A stretch of 64,000 nucleotides of DNA from Leucaena leucocephala (lineage: Eukaryota > Streptophyta > Magnoliopsida > Fabales > Fabaceae), in the NCBI GenBank assembly GCA_037074615.1, contig CM073545.1:13844001-13908000 (forward strand), in the 5' to 3' direction. Positions within the stretch are counted from its first letter, which is position 1. Every line of letters starts with the position of its first letter. Below, in pieces: positions 1-11,169 of the stretch. A program made the position numbers and the translations under genes. The notes under the pieces were generated by a model. It did no database searches. It saw only the letters and a program-made list of their open reading frames with translations, and had not been told where the DNA came from.

Positions 1-735
1 GTTTATGTTACCTCTTGTACAGGGGCAATCTAGACTAACAGCGTGACGGTTCGGTATGCACTTTAAATACTTTTGGTTCTAAATTATAGGTTGAACCCAA
101 AAGCATTGCCAAACATTTTTAAGAAATATTTCTGAATTAAATTATAATTTTATGATTTAAAATTATAATTTTAAATAAATTTGTGGAACTAACTTTTGAA
201 TTGGGAAAATCACTTTTAACTATATAATGACTCGCTTATCCTTGTTATTTTTCTCTATCATTTTACTCATGTTATTTCTAGTATTTTACCTATTAAAAAA
301 ATTATTTTGATAATAACTATTTAAATATTTATTTTTTTATAATCACTTTTCCCTATATTTTTTAGAATTTATTCTCCACAATTATTTTTCAAATACTTTC
401 TTTTATAAAACTTTTTTTAAAAGCTAAAAATATTAATAGAATAAAATTAAATATTTAATTAAAAGAGAAAAATATAGAGAGCAAATTAATGATTTTTCAA
501 AAAAATAAATATAATTCATTGATGTGCGTGGGGTTGGATGGTTGACGTTTGGTCAACAGTTGAATTTAAAAAATAAAAATTGTAAAATCCATCAATTGTT
601 CTTCTTCGGTCCAATGGTTGGACTTGGACAAATCTATTTCACTCTACACTAGATGATGAGTGAGAAAATAAAATACCCATAGAGAGACGAAAGAGGAGAC
701 AAAGGAAAACTCAGTGAGATATTACACACACATTA
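1..735. other. Left flank, A+T-rich, no gene
   Basis: No supportable coding sequence. Bases about 200-430 resemble, in reverse, the Tourist-like MITE family that is abundant at 30-38 kb, with a stretch related to the taataattatttaaa core. The same relic sits at about 22,720-22,975 in unit 2, so this copy inserted before the segmental duplication. Confidence 0.5.
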
Positions 736-1048
736 TTATATACAAAAGAGAAACAATGTTATCAAATCACACACACAAAAGCTTCCTTTAGAGGAAGAAA
801 AAGTGATAATGGTTAGTGTTATTTGTGTAACAAGACATCCACTTAATTTTGGTTGTTTTAATTTTCCTTTTTCCAGATCCTGCACTACTTGATGTCAGGG
901 GGCTAAGGTTAGGGTGTGCATCCTTAGTAAAGCTATATATTATCATTGAATTATATTTACATGTATATATATATAAGTATAAATAAACAAATAAATATAT
1001 AAAATAAAATATACATAAATAGCCAACAAATAAGTTATGATCTCCCAT
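736..1048 (-). pseudogene. Relic 3' end of an ankyrin/PGG-type gene
   Basis: The minus-strand translation of 788-950 resembles the C-terminal tail and 3' UTR of the intact ankyrin gene that starts downstream. A SFTKDAHPN stretch matches LFTKVPPPS in the gene, and MSCYTNNTN followed by HYHF matches MSSYYSNNKTNHHF, read in the frame of its 3' flank. Flanking DNA (caaaagagaaa, atcaaatcacacac) also matches 5,690-5,720. Upstream of this stub, A+T-rich sequence replaces the rest of the gene, so only the last piece remains. The same relic is at 23,330-23,540. I infer a third, older gene copy in this array. Confidence 0.45.
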
Positions 1049-1637
1049 AGAACCAAAGCTTTACCAAAACCGAATCTTGAAAAGAATTAGAGAATGAGTA
1101 GAAAGGCCTGGTGAAGAAGGTAAAAAACGACAGAGGAAGAATTGAGAAAGGGAAGAGAAAGAAGTCGTGTATGAAAACGGGTTGCATGGCCTTTGTGCTC
1201 TAATATTCTGTTGGATTAAAGAGAAAGAAATCCTTGATACCATTCCCACCAGCAATTCATTCATGTCTCTCTTGTTTTTAGATATGAAAATGGGCCAAGA
1301 AGTTTGGGATTAAATGGATGAAATAAACCAAGAGTTGGGGAATAATGGCTATATAAAGATAAATTATGAATTGTGTAAGGCATGGAATTTGTCGTGTGTA
1401 GTCTCATCTGTGGTTTCAATCTCTAAGGATTCTCTTTCTTCTCCCTCTCTTCGAGAGTCCCTTCCCCTGCTATATCTGTTCTTTTCCATTTTGAGATCCT
1501 TATGTTTGAGTGTGAGACAACCATAATGTAACCGCAATTGATTTGTTCATCTGAATGTTAAAGCTACCGAAGTTTAAATTGCTATATTTCTAGTTCATTT
1601 ATTTTCTTGTTTGTAGTTCTGGTTCCCTTCCATCTTG
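1049..1637. other. Duplicated flank without a recognised gene
   Basis: Conserved between units (matches 23,650-24,226). Short plus-strand frames such as the one at 1,314-1,526 are partly preserved in unit 2, and the DEINQ-LGNNGYI stretch is loosely like the end of a pentatricopeptide E motif. No repeat series or DYW motif supports that, so I leave it unnamed. Confidence 0.3.
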
Positions 1638-1642
1638 ATAAG

Positions 1643-4275
1643 TGTAATGACCCTACAAGTCAATCAGATATGAAATTATACAAATAAAGTATATATATTA
1701 TTTCTCGCAGTGAAGTTTAAAAGGTGTGGGCAGCCGAGTGGTTGGAGGCGGAGGAAGGGAGCTTTAGGTCCACGGTTCGAATCTCAACTCCTGCAGGAGT
1801 GGGTTTTCTTAATTTTTGACACGTGAAATTACCAAACTGCCCCTCTGTCCTTTTATTTCAAAATCACGTTTCCCTCCTGCCATTTTTCCAGTCGACCTCC
1901 GACTCTCTTATCTGCTCAGTTTGCTGTGCGTGAGTGTTTGCTTTGTGGTTGGGAAGCTTTTTCTCCTTCCTTCTTTTTCTGTTCAGTAACTGTATCCGGT
2001 TGCTCTGCCATCGCCTGGCGTGCTTCCTTAGCAGGTACTATAGCAATTCCAGATTTTCCATCTCCTTCCTTCTGGATGCCGTGAGCTTGTAAGGAAATGA
2101 GGGTGGAAGAATGAGTTGTAAGTGCTGTGTGTTGCAATTGATATGAGAGTTGTGTGTGATGGGTATGTGCAGCTGCTGTTTTCTATCCGTGAGAGTTCAC
2201 CCTTTTCTCTTTTGCCTCGATGTTCGTCGCCTTGCTGTTACAGAAAACCACCGTGTGTGGTGGATGGTAAGCCCACGCATTTCTCTCTTGATTGATCATT
2301 CATAACTGCAAGTAGAAAACTGACTTCCTTCTTTCTCCTCCGTTGGGAGCTGATGTTGGATAGGAGGTGCAGTGTGAGTTGTGTTGTGCTGTGGAATCCT
2401 TGTGAACTTGAAGCTGGGTAAGTGAATGATTTTAGTGACTTCCGTTAAGTTGTGTAATGTGAGGTGGATGATTAAATTTTGTGTCCCTCTGTTTGCTTTC
2501 ATTATATGTCACTGCTGTGGGGGGAAAGTTGGGATAGCATATGTGTGTGTTTATATACGCAGTATAGCTGATTGAAGGATATATATAAATACTGTACATA
2601 AGTTGCAGTGGTGGTGTAGTATATATGGGTATGTATGGATGAATGGAGTAAGGTAATGGTTTGAGTTTGGAGGAAGAAGGATTAAACTAAAAGTAAATGG
2701 CAGGTAATTGTTGGAATTGAAGGATATAGGGAAAATGATAATTATGTAATTGCATGATGTGAGATATTGGAATGAAGATTAAAATTTCAGATTTGATTAG
2801 GGAAGATGATAATGTGAAATTATTGGAATATTAAAGTGTTAATAAGGATATATGGAAATTATGGTGGTTGTGATAAGTAAATGGTACTTGGCAAAAGAGA
2901 TTAATTGCACTTTTGATAGCATTTGAAATTGAACAGCTTGGGAAAAAGAAATAAAGATAAGGGTTTTAGTATATGATTATAGTTGCTTGCAAAGCTAGGT
3001 TGAAATTGTGTAATTTATGGTTTCCGTACGTTAGCTTATGGAATGTTTTATTTTTGGAAAATCTAAAGAAATAAAGTGAGAATGATATTATAAAGCTTAG
3101 AGCAATAGTAACTTATTATAGTACTGCGGGTGAATGAATAACATTCCCTAACCATAATTTTTAAAACATATTTAATCATTTGACAATTGAGTTAAATGTG
3201 AATTTTAGCATGATTTATGAAAAGTGAATTGTGAATTCATGAGATGGTTTATTCAAATCTCATTATTTACATGCATTGACAAAATGCTTTGAATGATTTA
3301 TCGTAAATGTTCATGTTGGGGAGGTTTGTTGATTATGAATGATTTTAATGGAAATCGTTACATTGAAAATGTTATGATTATTGAATGATAAATGGCCCCA
3401 TGCATGTTTGAAAGGTTTTAGAGGATGGAATACAGAATGCTGGTTACTAACAGTAGTACTGTTAGTCCTTGGTGCACCATGGTTAAACCAGAACTCGACA
3501 GACATTCGTGAGTCTTATACTCGCGTCTGTTATTCGTGGGATTTATTCTTGCGCATGTTATTCGTGCGCCTGTATTTCGTGGGTTTCATACCTACGCCTG
3601 TTTTTTTAGGCCTCGAGTCATGACGGATTGGTTAGTTACCCTCATGAACTGTGTGTCCATGCTTGTTACGTTCTATTGAAGTCCTATGGAAAAAGTATCA
3701 TTTCGAAACGATTATTTTAAACAGTTTTTCTAAAAAGAAAACGTTTACCAAGTTACTCGTTTTGAATTACAAAACTTTATGATTTATATTTAAACGTATT
3801 GAAATCAATTATTTTCGTATTTCAAATTATATTTTTGGGACGTTATTCACGAGTAGATTATTTGGCTTCAGATAGTGCAGTTGACCCTATTCCTTCAGCT
3901 GAGCAGTGAAGAGCCTCACACTTGATCCGAAATAATTGTTTTGGCACATCGACTTTTGATGTAATTATATTTTCTGGAATACCTGTACTATTTTGTTTGA
4001 AAGGATAAATGATCCACCTAGTCTATAGTCAAGATTCTAGTTATTTTGAAAAATATCTGTGATTTGACACATTCGCAGTCTGTTGTAGGGTTTTCAGAAA
4101 ATCAGTTACATAAAGACAATCCGGCCGAAATGCTTATAGATGACTTGCATTTTGATTAAAATAGAATATATAATATGATTATTGTTTTAAATATTTTATT
4201 TAAGGTTTAAGGCTTAAGGAATATGAATTTATTTATATTCTGTGCCGGTCACGACTTGAAATTTGGGACGTAACA
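1643..4275 (+). mobile_element. Solo LTR of a Ty3/gypsy-type retrotransposon
   Basis: A 2,633-bp insertion begins TGTAATGACCC and ends GACGTAACA, so it has TG...CA termini, and is flanked by the 5-bp target duplication ATAAG (1,638-1,642 and 4,276-4,280). The paralogous site in unit 2 is empty, with a single ATAAG at 24,227-24,231. There is no polyprotein, primer site or second LTR. This fits recombination between the two LTRs of a full element. A TGTAAYGACCC start is common among plant gypsy LTRs; placing it there is inference, and the termini and target duplication are direct observation. Confidence 0.85.
1725..1800 (+). other. tRNA-like pol III promoter pair inside the solo LTR
   Basis: An A-box-like cagccgagtggttgg (about 1,732) is followed about 40 bp later by a B-box-like ggttcgaatctc (about 1,773), as in tRNA-Ser/Leu-derived sequences. 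The stretch does not fold into a clean cloverleaf and ends in no CCA, so it is not a tRNA gene. It may be a SINE head or a chance motif in the LTR. Confidence 0.3.
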
Positions 4276-4280
4276 ATAAG

Positions 4281-5778
4281 TTACAGAATGAGCATAACAT
4301 GGACTGGGTTTGAGAAATCTCAATTGCTGCCTTATTATCACAATCAAATCTCATAGACTAATCATACGCAAGACCCAGGTCATTGAATGCACGTTTGATC
4401 TAAAGCATTTCGCACAGGCCATGAACCATCCCTCTAAATCACATTTTGTTTTCTCCTTCTCCATGAAACAAAGTTTCTTCATACAAACATGAAGGATCTA
4501 GAGTATGATGAGGTTGGATTGAGAATTGTGAGTGCATTATGTCTCAAGAGAACAAAATAAAGTTGTTGATGATACTTTGGTGAAGAAGGGGTTGACAAGC
4601 TCCTTTTTTTTTAATGTGTGACCATCTGATCTTCGGACTCTAATAGATAAAGATTGTATAGGATTTAATTTCCCTTTAGCTTAGTTAGCTTTGTGTTTTA
4701 GGAAGGTAGCCCTCTTTCTTTTGTATCAAAAAGAAAATGAAGTATCTAGAGGCGCATCATTGTGTTGTTTGATCCCCTATTTAGTCTGAGTCAGTATATA
4801 CTTCTTAATTCTCAATCCACTAGAACCAGTTTAGGTGCTCAAAACTCATCTGATTTGAATTGTCTAGATCTGATCTGGATGATCTAGATTTAATTTTTTT
4901 TTCAATTAAAGCTTTTTAAATAAAAGATTATCTTTATTTTAGATTATATACTTATTAAAATAATTTTTAAAATAAAAATAAAGATAAAAAAATTAAATCT
5001 AAACTGTCAACATCTGATTTAGATAGTTTTGATCAAATTTTTATAACAGCAGACCTTCCCTTGACGTATCCTTGAGATAACTTAGTATTCACATCTCTGC
5101 TCCCATGATTGTGATGTTCGTTTAGATTATGCATAAATTGACTTATTACCCTAAGCATATGCTATATGGTCTGTTAAGTGTGTGATAGGCATATTATCAT
5201 TCCTACTAAGTTGATAGTGTTTCTTATTCATTAGGAATATTGACTTGGGTAAGATACTGTCTTCCACAGAGAGTATATGATAGCCCATCTTTAATTTAAA
5301 ACCTAAATCAATTAAATATCTCAACTTTTTTAAGATAATCATGAATGATCAATTATGCAATATATACTAAATAATTACAAGCAATAATTATCCCAACAAT
5401 TTACTCAAGTGATCCAATAGGTTCAAGTCGACATATATTTAAGTCAGATCGATAAGTTGATCATCATGTGCACATCCCTTGTCTTTCGGCCTATACATAA
5501 TCTTGACTTCATTAATTTAAGTAATATAATTAGAGACGTTATGATTGAGCCACAAGTCGAATTGGCATCATCATGAGCACCCAGAAAAGAAGTTATCTAA
5601 TTGAGGTTCAAGGAATAGTTATCACAAACCTCCAAGTACATTACCATGACATTGACATAGCATATATACTTACAAATGCATTATTGCAAACAAAAGAGAA
5701 ATATCAAATCACACACAAGAGGTTTGTAAATGAAAGTGATGATTGGTTTTGTTGTTTGAATAGTAGCTAGACATGCAC
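4281..5778. other. Duplicated spacer with a unit-1-specific segment
   Basis: Sequence to about 5,030 matches 24,232-25,000, and 5,430-5,778 matches 25,010-25,387. The middle part, about 5,040-5,430 (roughly 390 bp), has no partner in unit 2 and is an insertion here or a deletion there. No terminal repeats or target duplication were clear and I recognise no gene. The last 80 bases are the 3' flank of the ankyrin gene. Confidence 0.45.
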
Positions 5779-8331
5779 TTATTTTTGCGGGTTCGAATCT
5801 GTTGCATTTTCCTTCTTCTGGGGGTTCGGATCTGTTGCATTTTCCTTTCTCTGGGGGTTCGAATCTGTTGCAGTTTCCTGTTTCTGGGGCCTTTGGTAGT
5901 AGATGGCACTTGTAGTGTTGCGGCTAGGGGGTGGAACCTTGGTAAACAAAGACATCAACGTAGGACCAATGAATATGGGCAGTGAGATTATGGTAAGGAT
6001 GGCGATTGGCGAGCCCAAAATTGCGTAAGTTGTTAAAGAATGGCCATGGAGCATGAGAGAGATCCACAAAGCAACAATAGAGCCGAACATTGTCAAAATA
6101 GCAATTTGAAGCATGAAAGGAGCATATCTCCAAAAGTTAAGAGATTGAGAACGAAACGCAAGTATGGCCAAGAAGGAGATGGTTGACGTTAGAGACAAGG
6201 AAAGGGCCAAAAGTGATGAGACGTTCTTTTTATCGAAGTTCTCCGCCGCAACATTGGAAAAGGCCATCGATGCAACTAAGGTGGACGCCACAGAACATGT
6301 TTGTGAGGTCTGATTCAACCACTGTCTGTCACTTGTCATATGTTCCTTGTAACTGTCTCTAAAGATTTCTTCTGCGGTTTTCCCATCTTTGTTGTATTTC
6401 TCCCACAATTCAGAAGGCACCGAACGTTTCACAAACTGCATCATCATTTATATATATACCATGTTTATTTATCCAAAATTTTGAACTCATGGCCAAGGCC
6501 AAAGAAATTTTTAATGCAAGCAATACACACACGTACGCACGCACCTCAAACCATTTAAATTCCTCTACCATGGTTGTTGTCTGCCAATTTAAGTTGACTC
6601 CAAGCTTGGCTGCCAAGTGCAATGCAGTGTTTCCATCTTTATCAACTTGACTAAATACGCCTTTGTCAAGCTTTTCATTTCCCCACAAAATCTGATACAG
6701 CTTGGTCTGCCTCTTTTCTGCTGCTAATAGAACTAGGTTCTTTCCCTCTTCATTCACAACATCCATCGTATGTGGAAAATATTCCAGAATCTTCTCCACC
6801 ATTTCTGTAACGCCATTCTTAGCAGCAATCATTAGAGGTGTGTCAACTATTTTCGACCCTGCCTCTATCCAATCTTTCATAGTCCAAATCACAAAATTAG
6901 ATGCTTGTTGTTGCACAGAATAATCATGCTAACAAAAGGTTTACAATTAACTGAATTCATATGTCTAGATATTTAACTAACCTTTATTGATCATAATTCA
7001 TTGGTTATATATATATAGGTAATTATGATGTCAATTGAAACAATTGGTTTCTAAGTGGGCGTTGACGACACCAATAAAGATTGTGACCTCTCAAGTTTCA
7101 TGAGGGATTTTATCGAGGGGTAATTACAATGCATATGAGTAGAAAGACAAAGTAATTTCAAATGGGTCATGAAAAATATTTGTAATTGATTTATATTTTA
7201 AAACTTGCATGCATTTTGAATTTTGAAAATAGAAAGAATGTTTTTTGTAATTTAATAGAAATGTTCAAGAACAATTTGTATGATTTACATTTTTGTTTTC
7301 AACGAAAGTTTTTAATTTTTTTTAAGAAAGTTTATATATAATTGGAACAAAATTCAGAAGATATATATTGAATTAATTTTACTCCATATTTTATGATTAA
7401 ACTGATCCAACGGGTGAAGGTCAAGAATGATTAATTACTCTTCCTAAAATGTCACATTTATATATTTATAATAATTTAATAATGCTTAATGAACTAATGC
7501 TTGGAGTTTTCATAAATCTTTTTACCGCTATCCTCTTCATATGAATTTGCTAACATAACTTCTTCAGAAGCATGCTGAAGAAGCTCTTCCACTATTTGAA
7601 GAGCCCATTTGTATTCTTCCTTCACGTTTCGTACCCCATGGATCAATATTTCTAAGAAATCACAAACCCCTAGTCAGTTGCCGCAAAATATTTTTAGAAA
7701 ATAATATTTAAAAATATTTTATAATTAATGCGTTCATTTAAATTTTGTATTTAGTCATTAAGTTAAGGTGTTTTTTTTTTAAATAGCTCCACTACATAAA
7801 TAATCATATGAATATAGTTATCATTTATCAACTCATGTAAGTACACAGGATATAATTAGAAGAAAAATATATCATAACATGAATCATCAGTACTTTTAAT
7901 AAAAGCTTTGTACCATGACTTTTTCAAGTAAATAAAAAAAAAATCAGTTAATTATAATTAAATTTAATTACTTAAAATAAATTCATATTATATATTTTTT
8001 AATGTACCTAAATTGGTTAAATATCTATTATATTAATTATAATTTAACTCATTTATTTATCTTTATTAATCTATCTAAAAAATTAATTATTTTTTATAAT
8101 AAATACGAAAAAAGTAATATTTTAATGAATTACAGATATTAACCGTGTGCTTATGCACATGCATGCTCTTGTATATGCACATTGACACGAAGTCGTACCT
8201 GCTAAATATAGGGGCACTAGCGGGATCACAGCAAAAAAAAACAGCAAGAGCACAATTATAAAATTCCCGATCAACGACGGCCACCCTTCTATATCATCAA
8301 CACGATCTGCAAATCCGTTTATGGGGGTAAA

Positions 8332-8374
<43 letters not shown>

Positions 8375-9691
8375 CTATCTTCCCCAACCCCCACCTAATG
8401 GCAATCTTGTACATTAGACCACCCTTAATTATATTTCATTGTCTTCTCGATCGATATATTGCAGTTTTGAAGAACAATGCTTGTAAATCATCATACTCAC
8501 TTGAACCATACTCCAACAACGCATCCATGATGGACTCGATGCATGGTTTGCGTTCACGTTGTTCCAATTCTTCTTTCCTTGTCGCCTGCTTCTTCTCCTT
8601 AACCCTGAAAAACGTCCCTTCCAAGTTCCAACAAAAATAAGCCACATGCGTATGCATTATTATCTTTATAATATGCATCACAATGAATAAAAAGCAGGAT
8701 GACAATATTTAAAATTGCACTCTTGACAAGCAAGTTTTTTTTTAAAAATGAGGTCATACATAAGAGAAATCTCAACCATATCCAACATTATAAGAGACGA
8801 GAACCTCATAAAAAGGTTAATATAAAATAATGACTTTATACAGATTTTTATTGCTAAATATAATATTTGAAAAAAATTATTACTGAATATGGGAATTTAA
8901 GTTGCGACGATAGTGTATTAATTTGTCATTAACTTCCTTAGTTATCATTCTCCTTGCAATTCAAAAAATTTACACTTGAAGCACAATTTCACAGCCCTTT
9001 CATAGTACTGAGTATCCAAAAAATACTTCAATTCTTAATATAAGACATAATTAGATAGGTAATTTTAATCTTAAATATAAGATATATTTTTTATATTTAT
9101 CATCCTTTTCCCACTTACCCCTATTGATAACTCCCTCAACAATAATCAAGTAAGGGAGGAAATGAGGGAGGGCGTTAAGGAAAATGGTCATAGTGCTTTA
9201 AAAAAAAATATCATATTAACTAAATAATTTTTTTAATCTAATTAAATTAGTTAAATAAATTTTATGTTAAGAAATAGAGGAGTATGCGTTCCAAAAATAT
9301 CTGTACACATTGGCATGTAGTATATACCAATATATGGATACGTCAAGCAATCGAAGTATCTTTGCCACTTACAACTATAACTTGTTAGCACTATTTCAAA
9401 GACCAATCCTCTGTTTAATTAGTCCGTTATAGGAAGCTTAAAATGCATGATATATACTAGCATATATGAATGCTGGTTTGGATACAAAGGAAAACAGAAC
9501 TTACAGTTATGAAAAAGTTGACCAATGAATGGTAGACTGGGAAGATGAGTACTTTCGAAAGCCGAATGGGTTACTGCTAAAATATGAAGTGGAGATAACC
9601 CGTTTTTATTGCGCATCATCGTCATCTCTTTTAGATATTTTTTATAAAGGAGAACTATTTCGACTGCCACATCTGCGAAATACAAAGAAAA

Positions 9692-9727
<36 letters not shown>

Positions 9728-10394
9728 TTTAATGAATAATACATTAAAACAGCAATATGTATTATAGAATGAATAATTTTTTCTATTTACCAATATGCTC
9801 TTCTTCTAGTGCACAATGAAGTATGGTATCATCGTTGTCCCTCTTTATATAATGAGCAATGTCTGTTAAAGAAACTCCTCCAGGGCTTCCCTCTTTATCA
9901 TCCTTGTATTGATAATGTAGCCAAAGAAAAGCTTTTCTGTGGCCATGGCAAGCAGCTAGGAAGAGGGGTGTTTCACCGGCGTGGTTACGTTTAGCAATTA
10001 AAGAGGGGTTTGCGCCAACCAATATCTTACATATTTCAACATTTCCCATTGAAGCTGCTAAATGCAGAGGAGTGTTACCCTTCTCATTCTGAGCCCCAAG
10101 AACAAGCATCTTCTCATTGCCATTCTCATCCACGGATGTCAATGATAACGCTGACAAGTCGTTATCCTGCTCATTAATTCTCTCCCCACAAACTGAGACC
10201 ACCATTTCCTTCACTATCCTCACGTACCCACTAGACACTGCCATGTGTAACGCGGTGTCTCCTATCCTCGTTATCTTAATCGTGCGAAGCTCCCTTTTTT
10301 CCTTGTACATTTCAAGGACTTCTGACCAACTGCCTTTCGTGGCCGCACTACGTAAGCTCTCCATGTCTCTATCAACCATGTCGTTCGAAGTCAT
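5779..10394 (-). CDS. ACD6-like ankyrin-repeat/PGG-type membrane protein, copy A
   Basis: Seven coding exons can be spliced with correct GT-AG sites and continuous phase: 10394-9791, 9672-9505, 8617-8501, 8306-8199, 7651-7526, 6858-6545 and 6435-5779, giving 697 residues. Exons 1-2 carry ankyrin repeats (GDTALHMAVSSG, GNTPLHLAASMGN, GETPLFLAACHGH, DDTILHCALEEEH, GLSPLHILA). Exon 4 adds a hydrophobic segment. Exon 5 holds the charged VKEEYKWALQIVEELLQ segment. Exon 6 has more ankyrin units (DTPLMIAAKNG, GNTALHLAAKLG). Exon 7 starts with FVKRSVPSELWEKYN and has about four membrane segments between residues 525 and 645, as in the PGG domain of ACD6-type proteins, although the PGG tripeptide is absent. 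Plants use this family at membranes in immunity and cell-death control; the role of this member is unknown. The start was chosen at MTSND, which matches MTSDH in copy B. The 5' edge of exon 6 is uncertain: an upstream acceptor gives a longer exon in the same phase. Confidence 0.8.
5789..5887 (-). repeat. 33-bp tandem repeat coding the C-terminal tail
   Basis: Three 33-bp units at 5,789, 5,822 and 5,855 encode the hydrophilic tail of copy A, an 11-residue repeat of the type ENATDSNPQKK. Copy B has the same repeat at 25,350-25,450, but there a CAG-to-TAG change cuts the tail short. Confidence 0.8.
8338..8366. repeat. (AT)n microsatellite in an intron of copy A
   Basis: About 14 AT dinucleotides lie in the intron between exons 3 and 4 of the ankyrin gene. 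Copy B lacks this intron altogether. Confidence 0.9.
9022..9285. mobile_element. Stowaway-like MITE in an intron of copy A
   Basis: A segment of about 265 bp has imperfect inverted ends: tacttcaattcttaatataa on the left, and on the right the reverse complement of ttatgttaagaaatagagga. A related element is at 46,697-46,923, sharing the internal motif atattaacta followed by an A+T core and aattaaattagttaaa. There is no coding capacity. Ends and target duplication are approximate. Confidence 0.5.
9692..9722. repeat. (TA)n microsatellite in intron 1 of copy A
   Basis: A run of about 15 TA dinucleotides lies just upstream, in the gene's sense, of the exon 2 acceptor. Copy B has no such run at the matching place (about 29,735). 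Confidence 0.9.
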
Positions 10395-11010
10395 TTGTAA
10401 CCTACACAATTGACTTCAATGGATATCATTAATTAATTTTCACGACCTAAGTATGGATCATGTGTTATTTGGACAATGGATCAAGCCTAAAACACTTTTG
10501 CCTTAAATCAACTTCACTTGAACACGTTAGCCCCGAATCACAAAGCTAGTCATCTTCATTTCTGCACTCTCTACCCTAAACTGTATGCACAGATTATTGA
10601 GGTAAGCTATTCAAGTCAACTCAATTTTCTTAATTATAAATAAATATTTATCGAAACAATAACTTGCACAAGTCCATTAGGAACTAGAAAGCTCTTCATT
10701 CTTTCCCTTTAGTACAAGTCTGATCTACTTTCATGAATTGTACTCAATCTCGTAACCAAAGCTACAATAGAATTGTTACTTATAGACAATAAAACCATGG
10801 CACCCAACTAAACATGAAGAAAAAGAAGATTAATCTGAAGGTGAAACGTGGATGATTTACCAGCAAAGAAAAGTAAAATGACACAAAGAACCGAGCCTTA
10901 CCAAAGAAATAGCAGATCAATGAGATTGTGACTTCACCAACCAAATCTTAAAGAATCAGATATGAGTAGAAAGATGAGGGGAAGAAGAAATAAGAACTAA
11001 GGCTATATAG
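10395..11010 (-). promoter_or_regulatory. Promoter and 5' UTR intron of ankyrin gene copy A
   Basis: A TATA-type CTATATAG lies at 11,003-11,010. Downstream on the minus strand, a 5' UTR exon ends at 10,902 with donor tttg/gtaagg, and the acceptor ttgtgtag lies just before the start codon at about 10,401. Copy B conserves the donor (ttta/gtaagg at about 31,413) and the acceptor, which supports a spliced leader. Transcript ends are inferred. Confidence 0.5.
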
Positions 11011-11169
11011 AAAACAAATAAGTAGATCTAGATTATTCTGCCCATGAGCTGCATTTTAAAAAATTATATAATATGAATACTATACAACAATCACAGCACA
11101 AAACCCAAAACATCACGACTATTCCCTTCTATGTAGCTACTTTTGTCTTCTTCCGAAATTCTAAAAAAT

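Noticed and set aside
1725..1800. tRNA gene
   Set aside because: A and B boxes are present, but no complete cloverleaf or anticodon stem could be paired. Kept only as a tRNA-like motif.
5709..5909. Arg/Lys-rich small protein on the minus strand
   Set aside because: An alternative frame of the 33-bp repeat that codes the ankyrin protein's tail.
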